Below are positions 52,535 to 61,441 of a DNA stretch of 64,000 nt, one piece after another (position 1 is the first letter of the stretch; the number at the start of each line of letters is the position of its first letter). Position numbers and translations under genes: made by a program. Below the pieces are notes generated by a model that had not been told where the DNA came from, made no database searches, and worked only from the letters and a program-made list of their open reading frames with translations. Source of the stretch: UBA6926 sp045562535 (GTDB lineage: Bacteria; Chloroflexota; Dehalococcoidia; UBA6926); the NCBI GenBank assembly GCA_045562535.1, contig JBJKVP010000003.1, forward strand, positions 124,001 to 188,000. Direction: 5' to 3'.

Positions 52535-53896
52535 TTAGATCTTTTTAATCGCATCCTGAATATTATTGACTCCAACTAGTTCTATATTCATTCCCGCTAA
52601 TGGGTCGTTTTGTACAAAAGATGCAGGAACTAATACTTTCTTGAAGCCCAACCTAGCCAACTCTGTTATTCGCCTCTCAATGTGTGTTGATTTCCTGATT
52701 TCGCCAGTCAAACCCACCTCGCCGACTGCTGCCATATTAGACGGGAATTCTTTATCTAGTGCACTGCTTGCAATCGCAAGAGCGATACCTAAATCAGCGG
52801 CAGGTTCACTAACTCGAATACCTCCAACAACATTTACGATTATATCTTGGCCTTTTAGATCAACTAAAGACCGTTTCGAAAGCACTGCAGATATCAAAAC
52901 TAACCTATTTAACTCTATACCCGTTGCTGTTCTCCTTGGCTCAAAAGAATTCCCTGTTTGAGAAACTAAAGACTGTACTTCGACGAGCAACGGTCTAGTA
53001 CCTTCAATTATTGGAACTACTACCGAGCCTGGAACTCCTTCTGGTCTTTCCGCTATCAAATCACTAGAAGGATCAAGCACTTCAATAAGGCCATTTTCTC
53101 TCATTTCAAAAACAGCCATTTCATTTGTAGAACCAAATCGATTTTTTAAACCATGCAGTGATCTAAAAGATCCCGAACTATTACCATCTAATTGAAGAAC
53201 TACATCAACCGAATGTTCTAGTACCTTAGGTCCCGCAACCGAGCCTTCTTTCGTCAAATGTCCACTCATCAATAAAGGGATGGTTGAAACCTTAGACCAC
53301 GATATAAGTTTAGAAGCGCATGCACGAATTTGTCCTATAGTCCCTGCTACTGAATCTAGACTTGAATCAAACAAGGTTTGGATAGAATCAATGATGACCA
53401 TGGATGGTTGATTTTTGTCTAACTCAGCAATAACTAAATCTACATTAGTTTCGGGAAGTATTTCTAGATGTTTACCCTTGATACCAATTCGCTTCCCTCT
53501 AATGCCTATTTGAACAGGTGATTCCTCACCAGCCACGTAATAAATTTTTTCATCATTACTATCACTCAAACCATCAGCGAGATGAAGCAACAGAGTTGAT
53601 TTACCTATCCCAGGTTCGCCAACTAACAAAGTGGTGGAACCTTTGACCATGCCTCCTCCAAAAACTCTTTCAGTTTCTGGCATTCCAAAAAAAACTCTAT
53701 CAAGACCTTTTGAGGAGTCCATTATCTCAGAGAATTTATATGGAGAAACTAAATTTGCTTCGCTAACTCCTGGGTTAACTTGTCGTTCGATTTCAACAAG
53801 AGATCCCCACGAATCACAAATAGGACATCTCCCAAGCCAGCTATTAGACTGATTCCCACAAGCGGTACAACTGTATGCTGATTTACTCTTAGCCAT
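52535..53896 (-). CDS. radA: DNA repair protein RadA
   Basis: A 453-residue RecA-like branch-migration protein. It begins with the zinc finger CTACGNQSNSWLGRCPIC. Walker A is GEPGIGKSTLLLHLADGL, Walker B is VIIDSIQTLFDS, and the RadA-specific KNRFGSTNEM motif (in GLKNRFGSTNEMAVFEM) is present. The Lon-like C-terminal domain ends with PASFVQNDPLAGMNIELVGVNNIQDAI. All diagnostic elements are intact. It lies on the minus strand upstream of the tRNA-Thr/tuf operon and downstream of clpC. Confidence 0.96.
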   Translation of the reverse strand: MAKSKSAYSCTACGNQSNSWLGRCPICDSWGSLVEIERQVNPGVSEANLVSPYKFSEIMDSSKGLDRVFFGMPETERVFGGGMVKGSTTLLVGEPGIGKSTLLLHLADGLSDSNDEKIYYVAGEESPVQIGIRGKRIGIKGKHLEILPETNVDLVIAELDKNQPSMVIIDSIQTLFDSSLDSVAGTIGQIRACASKLISWSKVSTIPLLMSGHLTKEGSVAGPKVLEHSVDVVLQLDGNSSGSFRSLHGLKNRFGSTNEMAVFEMRENGLIEVLDPSSDLIAERPEGVPGSVVVPIIEGTRPLLVEVQSLVSQTGNSFEPRRTATGIELNRLVLISAVLSKRSLVDLKGQDIIVNVVGGIRVSEPAADLGIALAIASSALDKEFPSNMAAVGEVGLTGEIRKSTHIERRITELARLGFKKVLVPASFVQNDPLAGMNIELVGVNNIQDAIKKI

Positions 53897-54026
53897 AATT
53901 GATCCTAAAACCTGCTGTGATGATTACCTGGATACTACGCATCTAAGCAAAAATCGGCTTTATCAAAATATAAGAATTTCATTAAAGAAAAACGTCCTGA
54001 TTACCATTACATAAAGTGAATTATTT

Positions 54027-56534
54027 CTAAGCAACCGGGCTTTTTTCACCATCTACTTCGGAATCATTAACCTCTTCAGAGGCATTATCTTCTACAATGT
54101 TTTTGACACTTATAAATATATCTTCATCGACAAAATCGACGATAACATTGTTCCCTTCTTGAACCGAGCCCTCCAGAATCATGTCAGATAATTTATCTTC
54201 AATTAAATTCTGTATCACCCGACGAAGGGGTCGAGCTCCATAAGTTTCATCATATCCTTCTCGTCCAATATAATCTCTAGCTTCATTGGTAACCTCAATA
54301 GTAATTTGTTTCTCCGAAAGCTGTGTCTCAAGTTCTACAATCATAAGATCAACAATTTCACGAATATGTTCTTCCGATAAAGCATGGAACACGACTTGGG
54401 CATCAATACGGTTCAGGAACTCGGGCCTAAAGTATTGCTTAACTTCATTCAGTACTTTATCTTTCATTGAATCGTAAGATTTCTTCCTAGCTTTCACGCC
54501 ATCTACTTCGAGTGAAAAGCCTATATTCGAGTCTTTCTTTATAACCTCTGCACCGATATTTGATGTCATGACAATGACGGCATTACGAAAATCCACTTTC
54601 CTGCCCTTTGCATCTGTTAAATGACCATCATCGAATATTTGCAGAAGTATGTTAAACACCTCTGGATGCGCTTTTTCAATCTCGTCGAGCAAAATAACAC
54701 AATAAGACTTACGTCGAACAGCTTCGGTCAATTGGCCTCCATCCTCGTACCCTACATACCCTGGTGGCGAACCAACCAATCTCGCTACACTGTGCCGCTC
54801 CATAAATTCGGACATATCCAAACGAATCATCGCGTCTTCAGAGCCAAACATGAAATCTGAAAGAGTCCGAACTAATTCGGTCTTTCCTACACCAGTAGGT
54901 CCTAAGAACAGAAAATTACCTATGGGTCGCCTTGGATCCTTCAAGCCAGCTCGAGCCCTTCTCACTGCTTTTGAAACAGTTACAATTGCTTCATCTTGGC
55001 CAATAATCCTATCATGCATTGCTTCTTCCATATGGATCAATCTAGCTGTCTCTTCTTTAGCCAAACGCATCACAGGGATGTTAGTCCACATACTAACTAC
55101 TTGGGCTATATCCTCTTCTGTTACTTGAGGCTCGACATCAGTACGTTCTTTTTGCCATTCCTGCTCAAGCTTAGCTATTCGCTCGGCCAAGCTTACTTCT
55201 CGCTCTCTCATTTCTGAAGCAAAGTCAAAATTACCTGCCTCTACAGCCGTATCTTTCTCCGTCCTGACTCTTTCCAGAGCGGTCATTGCTTCTTTCACAG
55301 ACAAAGGCGTTGAAGATGCTTTGATACGAACTCGACTTGCCGCCTCATCAATAAGGTCTATTGCTTTATCTGGTAAGAAACGATCAGCAATGTACCTTGA
55401 AGCCAAGTTAGCAGCTGCATAGATCGCTTCGTCAGTTATTTTCAGATTATGGTGAGCTTCATATGCCGCTTTCACTCCCTTAAGAATCTCCGCTGTATCA
55501 TCTGATGATGGTTCTTCAACAGTTACCGGCTGGAAACGGCGTTCCAAAGCAGGGTCACGTTCAATATGCTTCCTATAATCATCCAGTGTGGTTGCCCCTA
55601 TAGTCTGAATCTCACCACGAGCGAGGGATGGTTTAAGAATATTTGAAGCATCAACTGCTCCCTCTGCCGCGCCTGCTCCGACAAGTGTATGCATTTCGTC
55701 AATAAATAAAATAGTGTTTTTAGCTGCTCTCATTTCGTCAACTACTTTTTTGAGTCGCTCCTCAAATTCTCCTCTATATTTGGTTCCAGCAACCAAGGCA
55801 CCCATATCTAAAGTCACAAGTCGCATCCCAGCAAGGCTTTCAGGAACATCACCTGCAACCATCCTTTGAGCCATAGCCTCTACAATCGCGGTCTTACCTA
55901 CTCCAGGCTCTCCTATCAAAACAGGGTTGTTCTTAGTCCTACGTGATAAAATTTGGATCACTCTTTCGATTTCTTTCGATCGACCAACGACAGGATCGAG
56001 ATCACCTTTTTTAGCCATGACCGTCAAATCGACTCCTAATTGATCCAAAGTTGGGGTTTTTGTGGACGAGCGGGATCCTGATTTTTGCCCACCTTCACTT
56101 AATATCTTAGTAGTTGCATCACGAGATTTTTCTAATGTAACGCCCAAGCTTTCCAGAACGCCAGCTGCAACTCCTTCACCTTCTCTGAGTAACCCAATTA
56201 ACAGATGTTCAGTACCGATGTATTGATGGGACATCTGGCGAGCTTCATCTACAGCAAGTTCTATTACCTTTTTTGCACGAGGTGTTAATCCTACATCGCC
56301 GGCAGTTGGTTTTTCGCCACGTCCGATAATGAATTCAACGGCTGAGCGAATCTTAGAAAGATCAATACCCATGGATATCAATACTCTAGTCCCGACTCCT
56401 TCAGGCTCTCTGACCAACCCCAGCAACACGTGCTCAGTACCAATATAGTTGTGATTAAAATGTTGAGCTTCTTCTTGAGCTAAGGATAATACTCGTCTAG
56501 CTCTCTCTGAAAATTTCTCAAATCTGCTAGTCAT
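54027..56534 (-). CDS. clpC: ATP-dependent Clp protease ATPase subunit ClpC
   Basis: An 835-residue Hsp100 unfoldase with twin Clp_N repeats (about residues 1-145: FSERARRVLSLAQEEAQHFNHNYIGTEHVLLGLV, repeated as GLTPRAKKVIELAVDEARQMSHQYIGTEHLLIGLL). AAA1 carries Walker A GEPGVGKTAIVEA, a UVR-like coiled middle (about 415-480) follows, and AAA2 has GPTGVGKTELVR. The arrangement is ClpC rather than ClpB because the middle domain is short. It likely works with the ClpP at 39109. In Firmicutes it is in an operon with ctsR/mcsAB, which are absent here. Confidence 0.96.
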   Translation of the reverse strand: MTSRFEKFSERARRVLSLAQEEAQHFNHNYIGTEHVLLGLVREPEGVGTRVLISMGIDLSKIRSAVEFIIGRGEKPTAGDVGLTPRAKKVIELAVDEARQMSHQYIGTEHLLIGLLREGEGVAAGVLESLGVTLEKSRDATTKILSEGGQKSGSRSSTKTPTLDQLGVDLTVMAKKGDLDPVVGRSKEIERVIQILSRRTKNNPVLIGEPGVGKTAIVEAMAQRMVAGDVPESLAGMRLVTLDMGALVAGTKYRGEFEERLKKVVDEMRAAKNTILFIDEMHTLVGAGAAEGAVDASNILKPSLARGEIQTIGATTLDDYRKHIERDPALERRFQPVTVEEPSSDDTAEILKGVKAAYEAHHNLKITDEAIYAAANLASRYIADRFLPDKAIDLIDEAASRVRIKASSTPLSVKEAMTALERVRTEKDTAVEAGNFDFASEMREREVSLAERIAKLEQEWQKERTDVEPQVTEEDIAQVVSMWTNIPVMRLAKEETARLIHMEEAMHDRIIGQDEAIVTVSKAVRRARAGLKDPRRPIGNFLFLGPTGVGKTELVRTLSDFMFGSEDAMIRLDMSEFMERHSVARLVGSPPGYVGYEDGGQLTEAVRRKSYCVILLDEIEKAHPEVFNILLQIFDDGHLTDAKGRKVDFRNAVIVMTSNIGAEVIKKDSNIGFSLEVDGVKARKKSYDSMKDKVLNEVKQYFRPEFLNRIDAQVVFHALSEEHIREIVDLMIVELETQLSEKQITIEVTNEARDYIGREGYDETYGARPLRRVIQNLIEDKLSDMILEGSVQEGNNVIVDFVDEDIFISVKNIVEDNASEEVNDSEVDGEKSPVA

Positions 56535-56582
56535 AGTTTAACTCCTAAGTTTAATATGCTTTGGTTTAGACTACCTCAGTTA

Positions 56583-58004
56583 CTAACCAGATTTACCTTC
56601 CTCTAAATCGTCGTCTGACGTCTCTTCTGAATCCACATCAGCAACGATTTCTCCACCATCCCCCTCGGATGCTGCTTCCGAAACTTCATCCACGACGCTT
56701 CCCAATTCATTAGATTCTTCTAAAGTTTCTTCAACAGCTTGATCCTCCAAAACCGTTTCGTCAACTTTTTCAGGGGTCGTTGTATCCGATTGTTCCTCTA
56801 CAGAAGGAGAATCTAGTCCTTCGGACAATTCTTCGGTCTCTACCGCAGTTTCAGAAACGCTAGCTGTATCTTGAACCTGACGGATACTTAGACCAAGCCG
56901 TCTGCGTTCAGGTTCTATTCGAAGAATCTTGACTTGATGAGTATCACCTTCTTTAACAATTTCCTTTGGGTGTCTAACATGATTTTCAGATAATTCTGAT
57001 ATATGAATTAAGCCTTCTATATTATCTTGGATCTTCGCAAAAGCCCCAAACGGTGTTAGCCGCGTAACCGTCGCATCAACTATTTCACCTTCCGAAAATT
57101 TGGCTATTTCTATTTGCCAAGGATCTGGCTGCGTTCGTCTAAGGCTTAACGATATTCGTCCGGATTCCGAATCAAGTTTAAGTATATATACATCTATTTC
57201 ATCACTTGGTTGAACTATATCTGATGGTTGTTCAACAGGTTGCCATGAAAGTTCCGATATATGTATCAGGCCGTCAATCCCACCTAAATCAACAAATGCC
57301 CCAAACTCTCGAACTCCGGTCACACGGCCTTTTACTATGGACCCTTCCGTCAATTCAGACATCAATTGCATGCGTTGCTCGTCGCGTTCTTCTTGATTAA
57401 AGACTCTTTCAGATAGGATGGCACGCTGCCTTCTCTTATTAACCTCAATAATTTTTAATGATAATTCTTCTCCTATCATTTTTTCCAATATCTCAGCGAT
57501 TTGCTCTTCATTACTTTCCTGCATCTCTGACCTGCGATCACCTGATAGTTGTGAAAGAGGAACAAATCCTTGAACCCCTAAAGCATCTACAAGCAATCCT
57601 CCTCGGTTGTATCCAGTAACTTTTACAGCTATGGAATTACCGTTTTCCATCTCCTGCTCCAGTTGGATCCATCCTCTTTCGGCTTGCGCCTTATCGTACG
57701 ACAGCAAATATTGGCCATTTTCTTCTTGACGCATCATAACAGTGACAATTGAGTCTCCAGCGCTTAACGCAGCCAACTCTGTCTCGCCCAAACTTCGAAT
57801 TTCTCTCAGAGGTACAACGCCTTCGCTTTTCGCCCCAATATTGACCAAGACGCCTTCTTCATTGATAAGTATAACTTTACCTTCAAGGGCTTCACCCCTT
57901 CTTAACGAAGGCATTTTGCTAATTTCTTCTTCAAGGAGTCGAGCCATCTCGCTTTGTTCAGCTGAGTCGCTAACGTCTAAATCCTCATCATTATCTTGAA
58001 CCAT
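56583..58004 (-). CDS. rpsA: Ribosomal protein S1 homologue with four S1 domains
   Basis: A 473-residue protein with four S1 RNA-binding domains starting near residues 37, 122, 218 and 304 (for example EGSIVKGRVTGVREFGAFVDLGGIDGLIHISELSW and EGEIVDATVTRLTPFGAFAKI). A long acidic tail of about 85 residues rich in Glu, Ser, Asp and Val follows. Four-domain S1 is common outside Proteobacteria. The acidic tail is unusually long. It lies just upstream of clpC, but a 48-base gap makes co-transcription likely. Confidence 0.9.
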   Translation of the reverse strand: MVQDNDEDLDVSDSAEQSEMARLLEEEISKMPSLRRGEALEGKVILINEEGVLVNIGAKSEGVVPLREIRSLGETELAALSAGDSIVTVMMRQEENGQYLLSYDKAQAERGWIQLEQEMENGNSIAVKVTGYNRGGLLVDALGVQGFVPLSQLSGDRRSEMQESNEEQIAEILEKMIGEELSLKIIEVNKRRQRAILSERVFNQEERDEQRMQLMSELTEGSIVKGRVTGVREFGAFVDLGGIDGLIHISELSWQPVEQPSDIVQPSDEIDVYILKLDSESGRISLSLRRTQPDPWQIEIAKFSEGEIVDATVTRLTPFGAFAKIQDNIEGLIHISELSENHVRHPKEIVKEGDTHQVKILRIEPERRRLGLSIRQVQDTASVSETAVETEELSEGLDSPSVEEQSDTTTPEKVDETVLEDQAVEETLEESNELGSVVDEVSEAASEGDGGEIVADVDSEETSDDDLEEGKSG

Positions 58005-58078
58005 AAAATAATCCCACCCGTAACGGACCTTTAGTAGAGAAAGCAGTAAGTCTTTGCTTTCAGGTCATTTACGTTTTT

Positions 58079-58084
58079 ATTATA
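58079..58084 (-). promoter_or_regulatory. Candidate -10 box upstream of rpsA
   Basis: A perfect TATAAT (minus strand 58084-58079) lies about 75 bases before the rpsA start at 58004. No clear -35 is seen at 17 bases spacing. The rest of the 58005-58225 space shows nothing else I could assign. Confidence 0.35.
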
Positions 58085-58225
58085 CACCCGAGAACACCCG
58101 CATGTATCGTTGATGAATTAAGTTTGTTTACGGCATCAATTATTAAAAGAATTTATCTGTAGATTTACCTAATATTAAACTGAGTGAACCTCGGAAACAT
58201 GTATGATTAGCTAAATGTTTTCATA

Positions 58226-59704
58226 ATGATATGGTGTATGTTGTTGGTAGCAGCACAATTTATAAGGGGACGCATTATCCATCATATTAATCCTAGATAC
58301 TACAAGTGGGTTGTCGCTTCAGTGGTCGGGTTTGGGGTCTTAACTAGCACACTAGACGGAAGTATAACTAATATGGCCCTTCCGTTTCTGGCAGAAGAAT
58401 TTAACACAGATGCTAGTGTGATCGTTTGGATATCAATTAGTTTCCTGCTAGCGAGTATAGGGGTCATTTTAACATTAGGGAGTTTGGGAGATTCTATTGG
58501 CAGAAAACGGGTGTTTTTAACCGGTTTTATCGTTTTTGGAATTGGCCTAATCTTAGCGCCCTTGAGTCGAACATTACCTTTTCTTTTTTTTGGCAGAACC
58601 GTCCAAGGTGTAGGGCAAGCAATGATAGTCTCCAATGGCAACGCGTTACTTGTTCAATCTTTCCCTGATAATCAAAGAGGTACAGCGCTTGGTATCGAAA
58701 ATGCTGTAGTGGGAGTCGGCCTCGCGAGTGGGCCATCTATAGCTGGCCTCATCTTAGAAAATTGGGATTGGCAAGCATTATTTTACTTCCGAGTCCCTTT
58801 TATTATCATATTTTTTATTCTGGGAGTCATTTATTTAAACAAGGATGGGCAAAATAATTCGCAATTCAAGTTCGACATTTATGGCTCAATAACTTTATTC
58901 ATAACGATGACGTGCTTTCTATTGGCGATCACGTTCGGAAGAAGTTACGGGTGGATCAGCGCTTGGACCATAATTCCTTTTTGTATAGTCCCGGTAAGTT
59001 TCGCGCTCTTTATTTTTGCGGAGTCAAAAGCAAAATTCCCCGTATTAGAATTAAAACTGTTTAAAAGCAGATTATTCTCATTTGCGAATGCGGCAAACTC
59101 ACTTCAATTCTTAAGCCAAGGAGCAATCATAATATTGTTGCCCTTTTTCCTTCTTGATGCTCGAAATCTTCGACCCAAAACAGCTGGGCTGATATTGGGG
59201 ACCTTACCAGTAGTTAGATTAATTGTTGGACCTCTTGCAGGATGGAGCGCGGACAAGGTTCAGTCAATAAAAATAACAACATTTGGGCTTATCATAATGG
59301 GATTTGCATATTATTTTTTGGGAAACATTGGCCTAGAAACCCATCTCGGTTTACTTGTTTTAGTTTTACTAGTAGAAGGGACCGGAACCTCCATTTTTGG
59401 CCCTGCAAACAATAGTGCGATAATGGGATCTGTCCCTCAAAGATATTTAGGAACTGCCTCCGGAATGATTGCCACTGTTAGGCAAGGTAGTATGGCAACT
59501 GGGATAGCTATATCTGGAACTTTTTATTCGATTTTTCTCGCGGAAAAAAGTACCGAACTTGCTTCACGGGGGCTTACTCCAGAACTTGTGTCAAGAATGT
59601 CATCTTCCCACGGGTTCCAGCAAGTTCTAAACATAATGATCGTTACTTTAGTCATCGCGACTTTAGTGTCCTTATTACGAGGGAAAGACACTGTCCATAG
59701 ATAG
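58226..59704 (+). CDS. DHA2-type MFS multidrug transporter
   Basis: A 492-residue MFS protein with 14 predicted membrane segments, as in EmrB/QacA drug:proton antiporters. Typical blocks are STLDGSITNMALPFLAEEF (TM1 region with acidic residue), LGSLGDSIGRKRVFLTGFIVFGIG (loop 2-3 signature), GRTVQGVGQAMIVSNGNALLVQSFP, and a late TASGMIATVRQGSMATGIAISG. The start is uncertain: an ATG at 58226 gives a 25-residue pre-membrane extension; other starts lie inside. It is followed by the convergent peroxiredoxin gene. Substrates unknown. Confidence 0.88.
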   Translation: MIWCMLLVAAQFIRGRIIHHINPRYYKWVVASVVGFGVLTSTLDGSITNMALPFLAEEFNTDASVIVWISISFLLASIGVILTLGSLGDSIGRKRVFLTGFIVFGIGLILAPLSRTLPFLFFGRTVQGVGQAMIVSNGNALLVQSFPDNQRGTALGIENAVVGVGLASGPSIAGLILENWDWQALFYFRVPFIIIFFILGVIYLNKDGQNNSQFKFDIYGSITLFITMTCFLLAITFGRSYGWISAWTIIPFCIVPVSFALFIFAESKAKFPVLELKLFKSRLFSFANAANSLQFLSQGAIIILLPFFLLDARNLRPKTAGLILGTLPVVRLIVGPLAGWSADKVQSIKITTFGLIIMGFAYYFLGNIGLETHLGLLVLVLLVEGTGTSIFGPANNSAIMGSVPQRYLGTASGMIATVRQGSMATGIAISGTFYSIFLAEKSTELASRGLTPELVSRMSSSHGFQQVLNIMIVTLVIATLVSLLRGKDTVHR

Positions 59705-59722
59705 TAAGTCTACGCCTTTTTA

Positions 59723-60181
59723 TTATAGGCCTTTGACTATCTCAAGAGATTCACGAGCATGGCGTTCCATATCTGCAGGATCATCTATAATGTGGCGTAA
59801 AATACCCTCTTTATCAATGACATAGGTTATTCTCTTTGTTAATCCTCTTTCATCATTAAAAGCGCCAAGGGTTTTTGCCCCATCATGGCTAGGAAAACCA
59901 CTCACGGCCTTGAAAGACAGACCACAGTGGTCCGCAAATGCTTTTTGGCTAGGAGCTAAATCAATACTAACGGCCCAAACTTGGGTGTCTAGCTTCTGGA
60001 ATTCTTGGTAATTATTTTCAAATTCCTTTAGCTCACGTTCTCATCCGCCTGTAAAGGCCATAACGTAAAAAGCTATCACTAAATTTTCAGTGCCCTTTAA
60101 ATCTGCCAGAGATACAGTCTCTCGATCTGCAGTTCTGAAGCTAACCTCTGGGCAAGGTTCTCCAATCTTAGGTAAAGTCAT
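59723..60181 (-). CDS. Peroxiredoxin, probable selenoprotein with in-frame UGA at the peroxidatic position
   Basis: AhpC/TSA-type peroxiredoxin of 152 residues if the UGA at 60043-60041 is read as selenocysteine (residue 47). Before it: LPKIGEPCPEVSF and LKGTENLVIAFYVMAFTGG. After it, in the same frame: ERELKEFENNYQEFQ, VWAVSIDLAPSQKAFADHCGL and ITYVIDKEGILRHII, all matching the family. Cysteine enzymes have FTxxC at exactly this place, so this is TGGU. The ATG at 60181 has GGAGGG seven bases upstream and both halves give the standard length, arguing against a pseudogene. A hairpin follows the UGA. Standard annotation would see only a truncated piece from 59905. It reduces peroxides with thiol donors. 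Confidence 0.85.
59991..60033 (-). promoter_or_regulatory. SECIS-like hairpin for selenocysteine insertion
   Basis: Seven bases after the UGA, the minus strand reads AGCT-AAA-GGAATT (60033-60021), a 17-base loop, then AATTCC-AGA-AGCT (60003-59991). Both stem segments are perfect complements separated by a symmetric 3x3 internal loop. The loop opens U-G, matching the G expected in the first two loop bases of bacterial SECIS elements, and its distance from UGA falls in the usual range. It overlaps the coding sequence, as bacterial SECIS elements do. Function is inferred. Confidence 0.6.
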
Positions 60182-60258
60182 AACAAAGCCCTCCGAAAAA
60201 TCTTTGTCACTATTCTAGATCAAAATGTAAGGAAATTTAAGTGCTATAAGCTAATCAC

Positions 60259-60768
60259 CTATTTTGCAGAATAATATTTGTGCCAAATTACTCCCATTAT
60301 CCATTCATATTGGATAGTACCAAACACTCTACTATCAGTACTTTTGTTATAGTTATCACCCAAAACAAAAAACTCTTTTTCTTTGATAATCGACTCTCTT
60401 ATATTTGATGATTTCCCATGCGAGTAAAGTGTGTTTTCACCACCATCAGGACTAGTGATTGTAAGATTATTGGCGGAAAATTTGACCACATCCTTATGTA
60501 TAGCTACGATTCGCTTTACATAATCGATTTTAGTATCTGGGTGATGGAAAAATATTATGTCCCCTTGTTTAAGTTTGGTCATTCTATGGCGGGACTTAGT
60601 AGCCAAAACCAAATCGTCTTTAAACATAGATGGCTCCATACTCGGGCCTGAAATTCTAACCCTAGTGGAAAAAACCAAGTCAACAAATAATTTGATCCAA
60701 TCGAATGGTTTCAGCATTATTTTATACATGTCACTACTATATACGTTCAAATAATATTTACATGACAT
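60259..60768 (-). CDS. sodX: Signal-peptidase-I-like (S26) peptidase, probable NiSOD maturase SodX
   Basis: A short signal peptidase of up to 169 residues. A hydrophobic N-terminal segment (LFVDLVFSTRVRI) is followed by the catalytic Ser in ISGPSMEPSM (S43 in this frame), the Lys in DYVKRIVAIH (K85), and the box-E-like GDNYNKSTDSRVFGTI. It is divergent from the nickel SOD gene (start 60846), the known sodN-sodX pairing in which this peptidase removes the leader from SodN. The true start may be one of the later ATGs (60729 or 60717), as no ribosome site is obvious. Confidence 0.8.
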   Translation of the reverse strand: MSCKYYLNVYSSDMYKIMLKPFDWIKLFVDLVFSTRVRISGPSMEPSMFKDDLVLATKSRHRMTKLKQGDIIFFHHPDTKIDYVKRIVAIHKDVVKFSANNLTITSPDGGENTLYSHGKSSNIRESIIKEKEFFVLGDNYNKSTDSRVFGTIQYEWIMGVIWHKYYSAK

Positions 60769-60845
60769 GAGTTGCGATCAGGCTCGCTGATGTTGTAAAC
60801 TCGCACGGGTCTAAGATCAAAAGTTAAATCTAAGGGGAGGGAAAC

Positions 60846-61340
60846 ATGTCTAGAAATAAATCTCTAATATCATTAATTGAAAAAATATCACCTGCTCGTA
60901 TTGGCTACGCACATTGTGATATACCATGCGGGATATATGATCCCCATCAAGCTCAAATAGCTGCTTTAAGCGTGGTAAGGATGGTCCAATTAATCGACGG
61001 CCTCGATGATTCGAATTCTGCTGAAAACCAAAACAAACTTTCTAGGTTTATAGCGGTTAAAGAAGAAAGTGCAGAACAAGCCAAAGCTGAGCTCCGTGTG
61101 CTGTGGGGTGATTACTTTAAACCAGAGCATCTGGAAGAGTACCCGGACCTACATACTCTTTTCTTTTCTGCCATGAAAGAGGGATCTCAAGTACGACAAT
61201 CAGTAGACATGGCAGCAGCCGAAACTTTTCTTGCCACTGTCCAAGACATAGCAGAAATTTTCTGGAAAACAAAAGGTGCAAACCCTAGTCGCCAACCTTC
61301 TCGACAAGCCGTCGGCGGGGAAATCGTCTATCCCGGATAG
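60846..61340 (+). CDS. sodN: Nickel superoxide dismutase
   Basis: A 164-residue Ni-SOD precursor. After a 22-residue leader (SRNKSLISLIEKISPARIGYA) comes the nickel hook HCDIPCGIYDPHQ, in which H23 (future N-terminus), C24 and C28 bind nickel after cleavage; this is the textbook HCDxPCGxYDP motif. The remainder is the four-helix bundle that forms the hexamer. The ATG at 60846 follows AGGGGAGGG. The divergent S26 peptidase gene supplies leader cleavage. NiSOD is typical of marine and actinobacterial lineages, and no Fe/Mn-SOD is in the window. Confidence 0.96.
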   Translation: MSRNKSLISLIEKISPARIGYAHCDIPCGIYDPHQAQIAALSVVRMVQLIDGLDDSNSAENQNKLSRFIAVKEESAEQAKAELRVLWGDYFKPEHLEEYPDLHTLFFSAMKEGSQVRQSVDMAAAETFLATVQDIAEIFWKTKGANPSRQPSRQAVGGEIVYPG

Positions 61341-61366
61341 AGGACAAAGAGTTTTTAAAGATGTTT

Positions 61367-61403
61367 CCAGCATCCGATAATAACTGAATTTATCAGATGC
61401 TGG
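61367..61403. terminator. Hairpin between the convergent sodN and pilin-like genes
   Basis: CCAGCATC and GATGCTGG flank a second stem GATAA/TTATC with one mismatch between them and a nine-base loop. The position is right for a bidirectional terminator, but U-runs are weak on both sides. Confidence 0.5.
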
Positions 61404-61441
61404 AGACGTCGATTATAATTATTAGCGACTAAACGATAAGA

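Noticed and set aside
59723..59905. Stand-alone 60-residue frame starting at ATG 59905
   Set aside because: This is only the C-terminal end of the peroxiredoxin; the same frame continues upstream through the UGA to the real start at 60181.
60041..60043. UGA read as tryptophan or glycine by a variant genetic code
   Set aside because: UGA ends several clear genes here (for example the AapM-like gene and the EamA gene), and the UGA is at a Cys position, so selenocysteine is the better reading.
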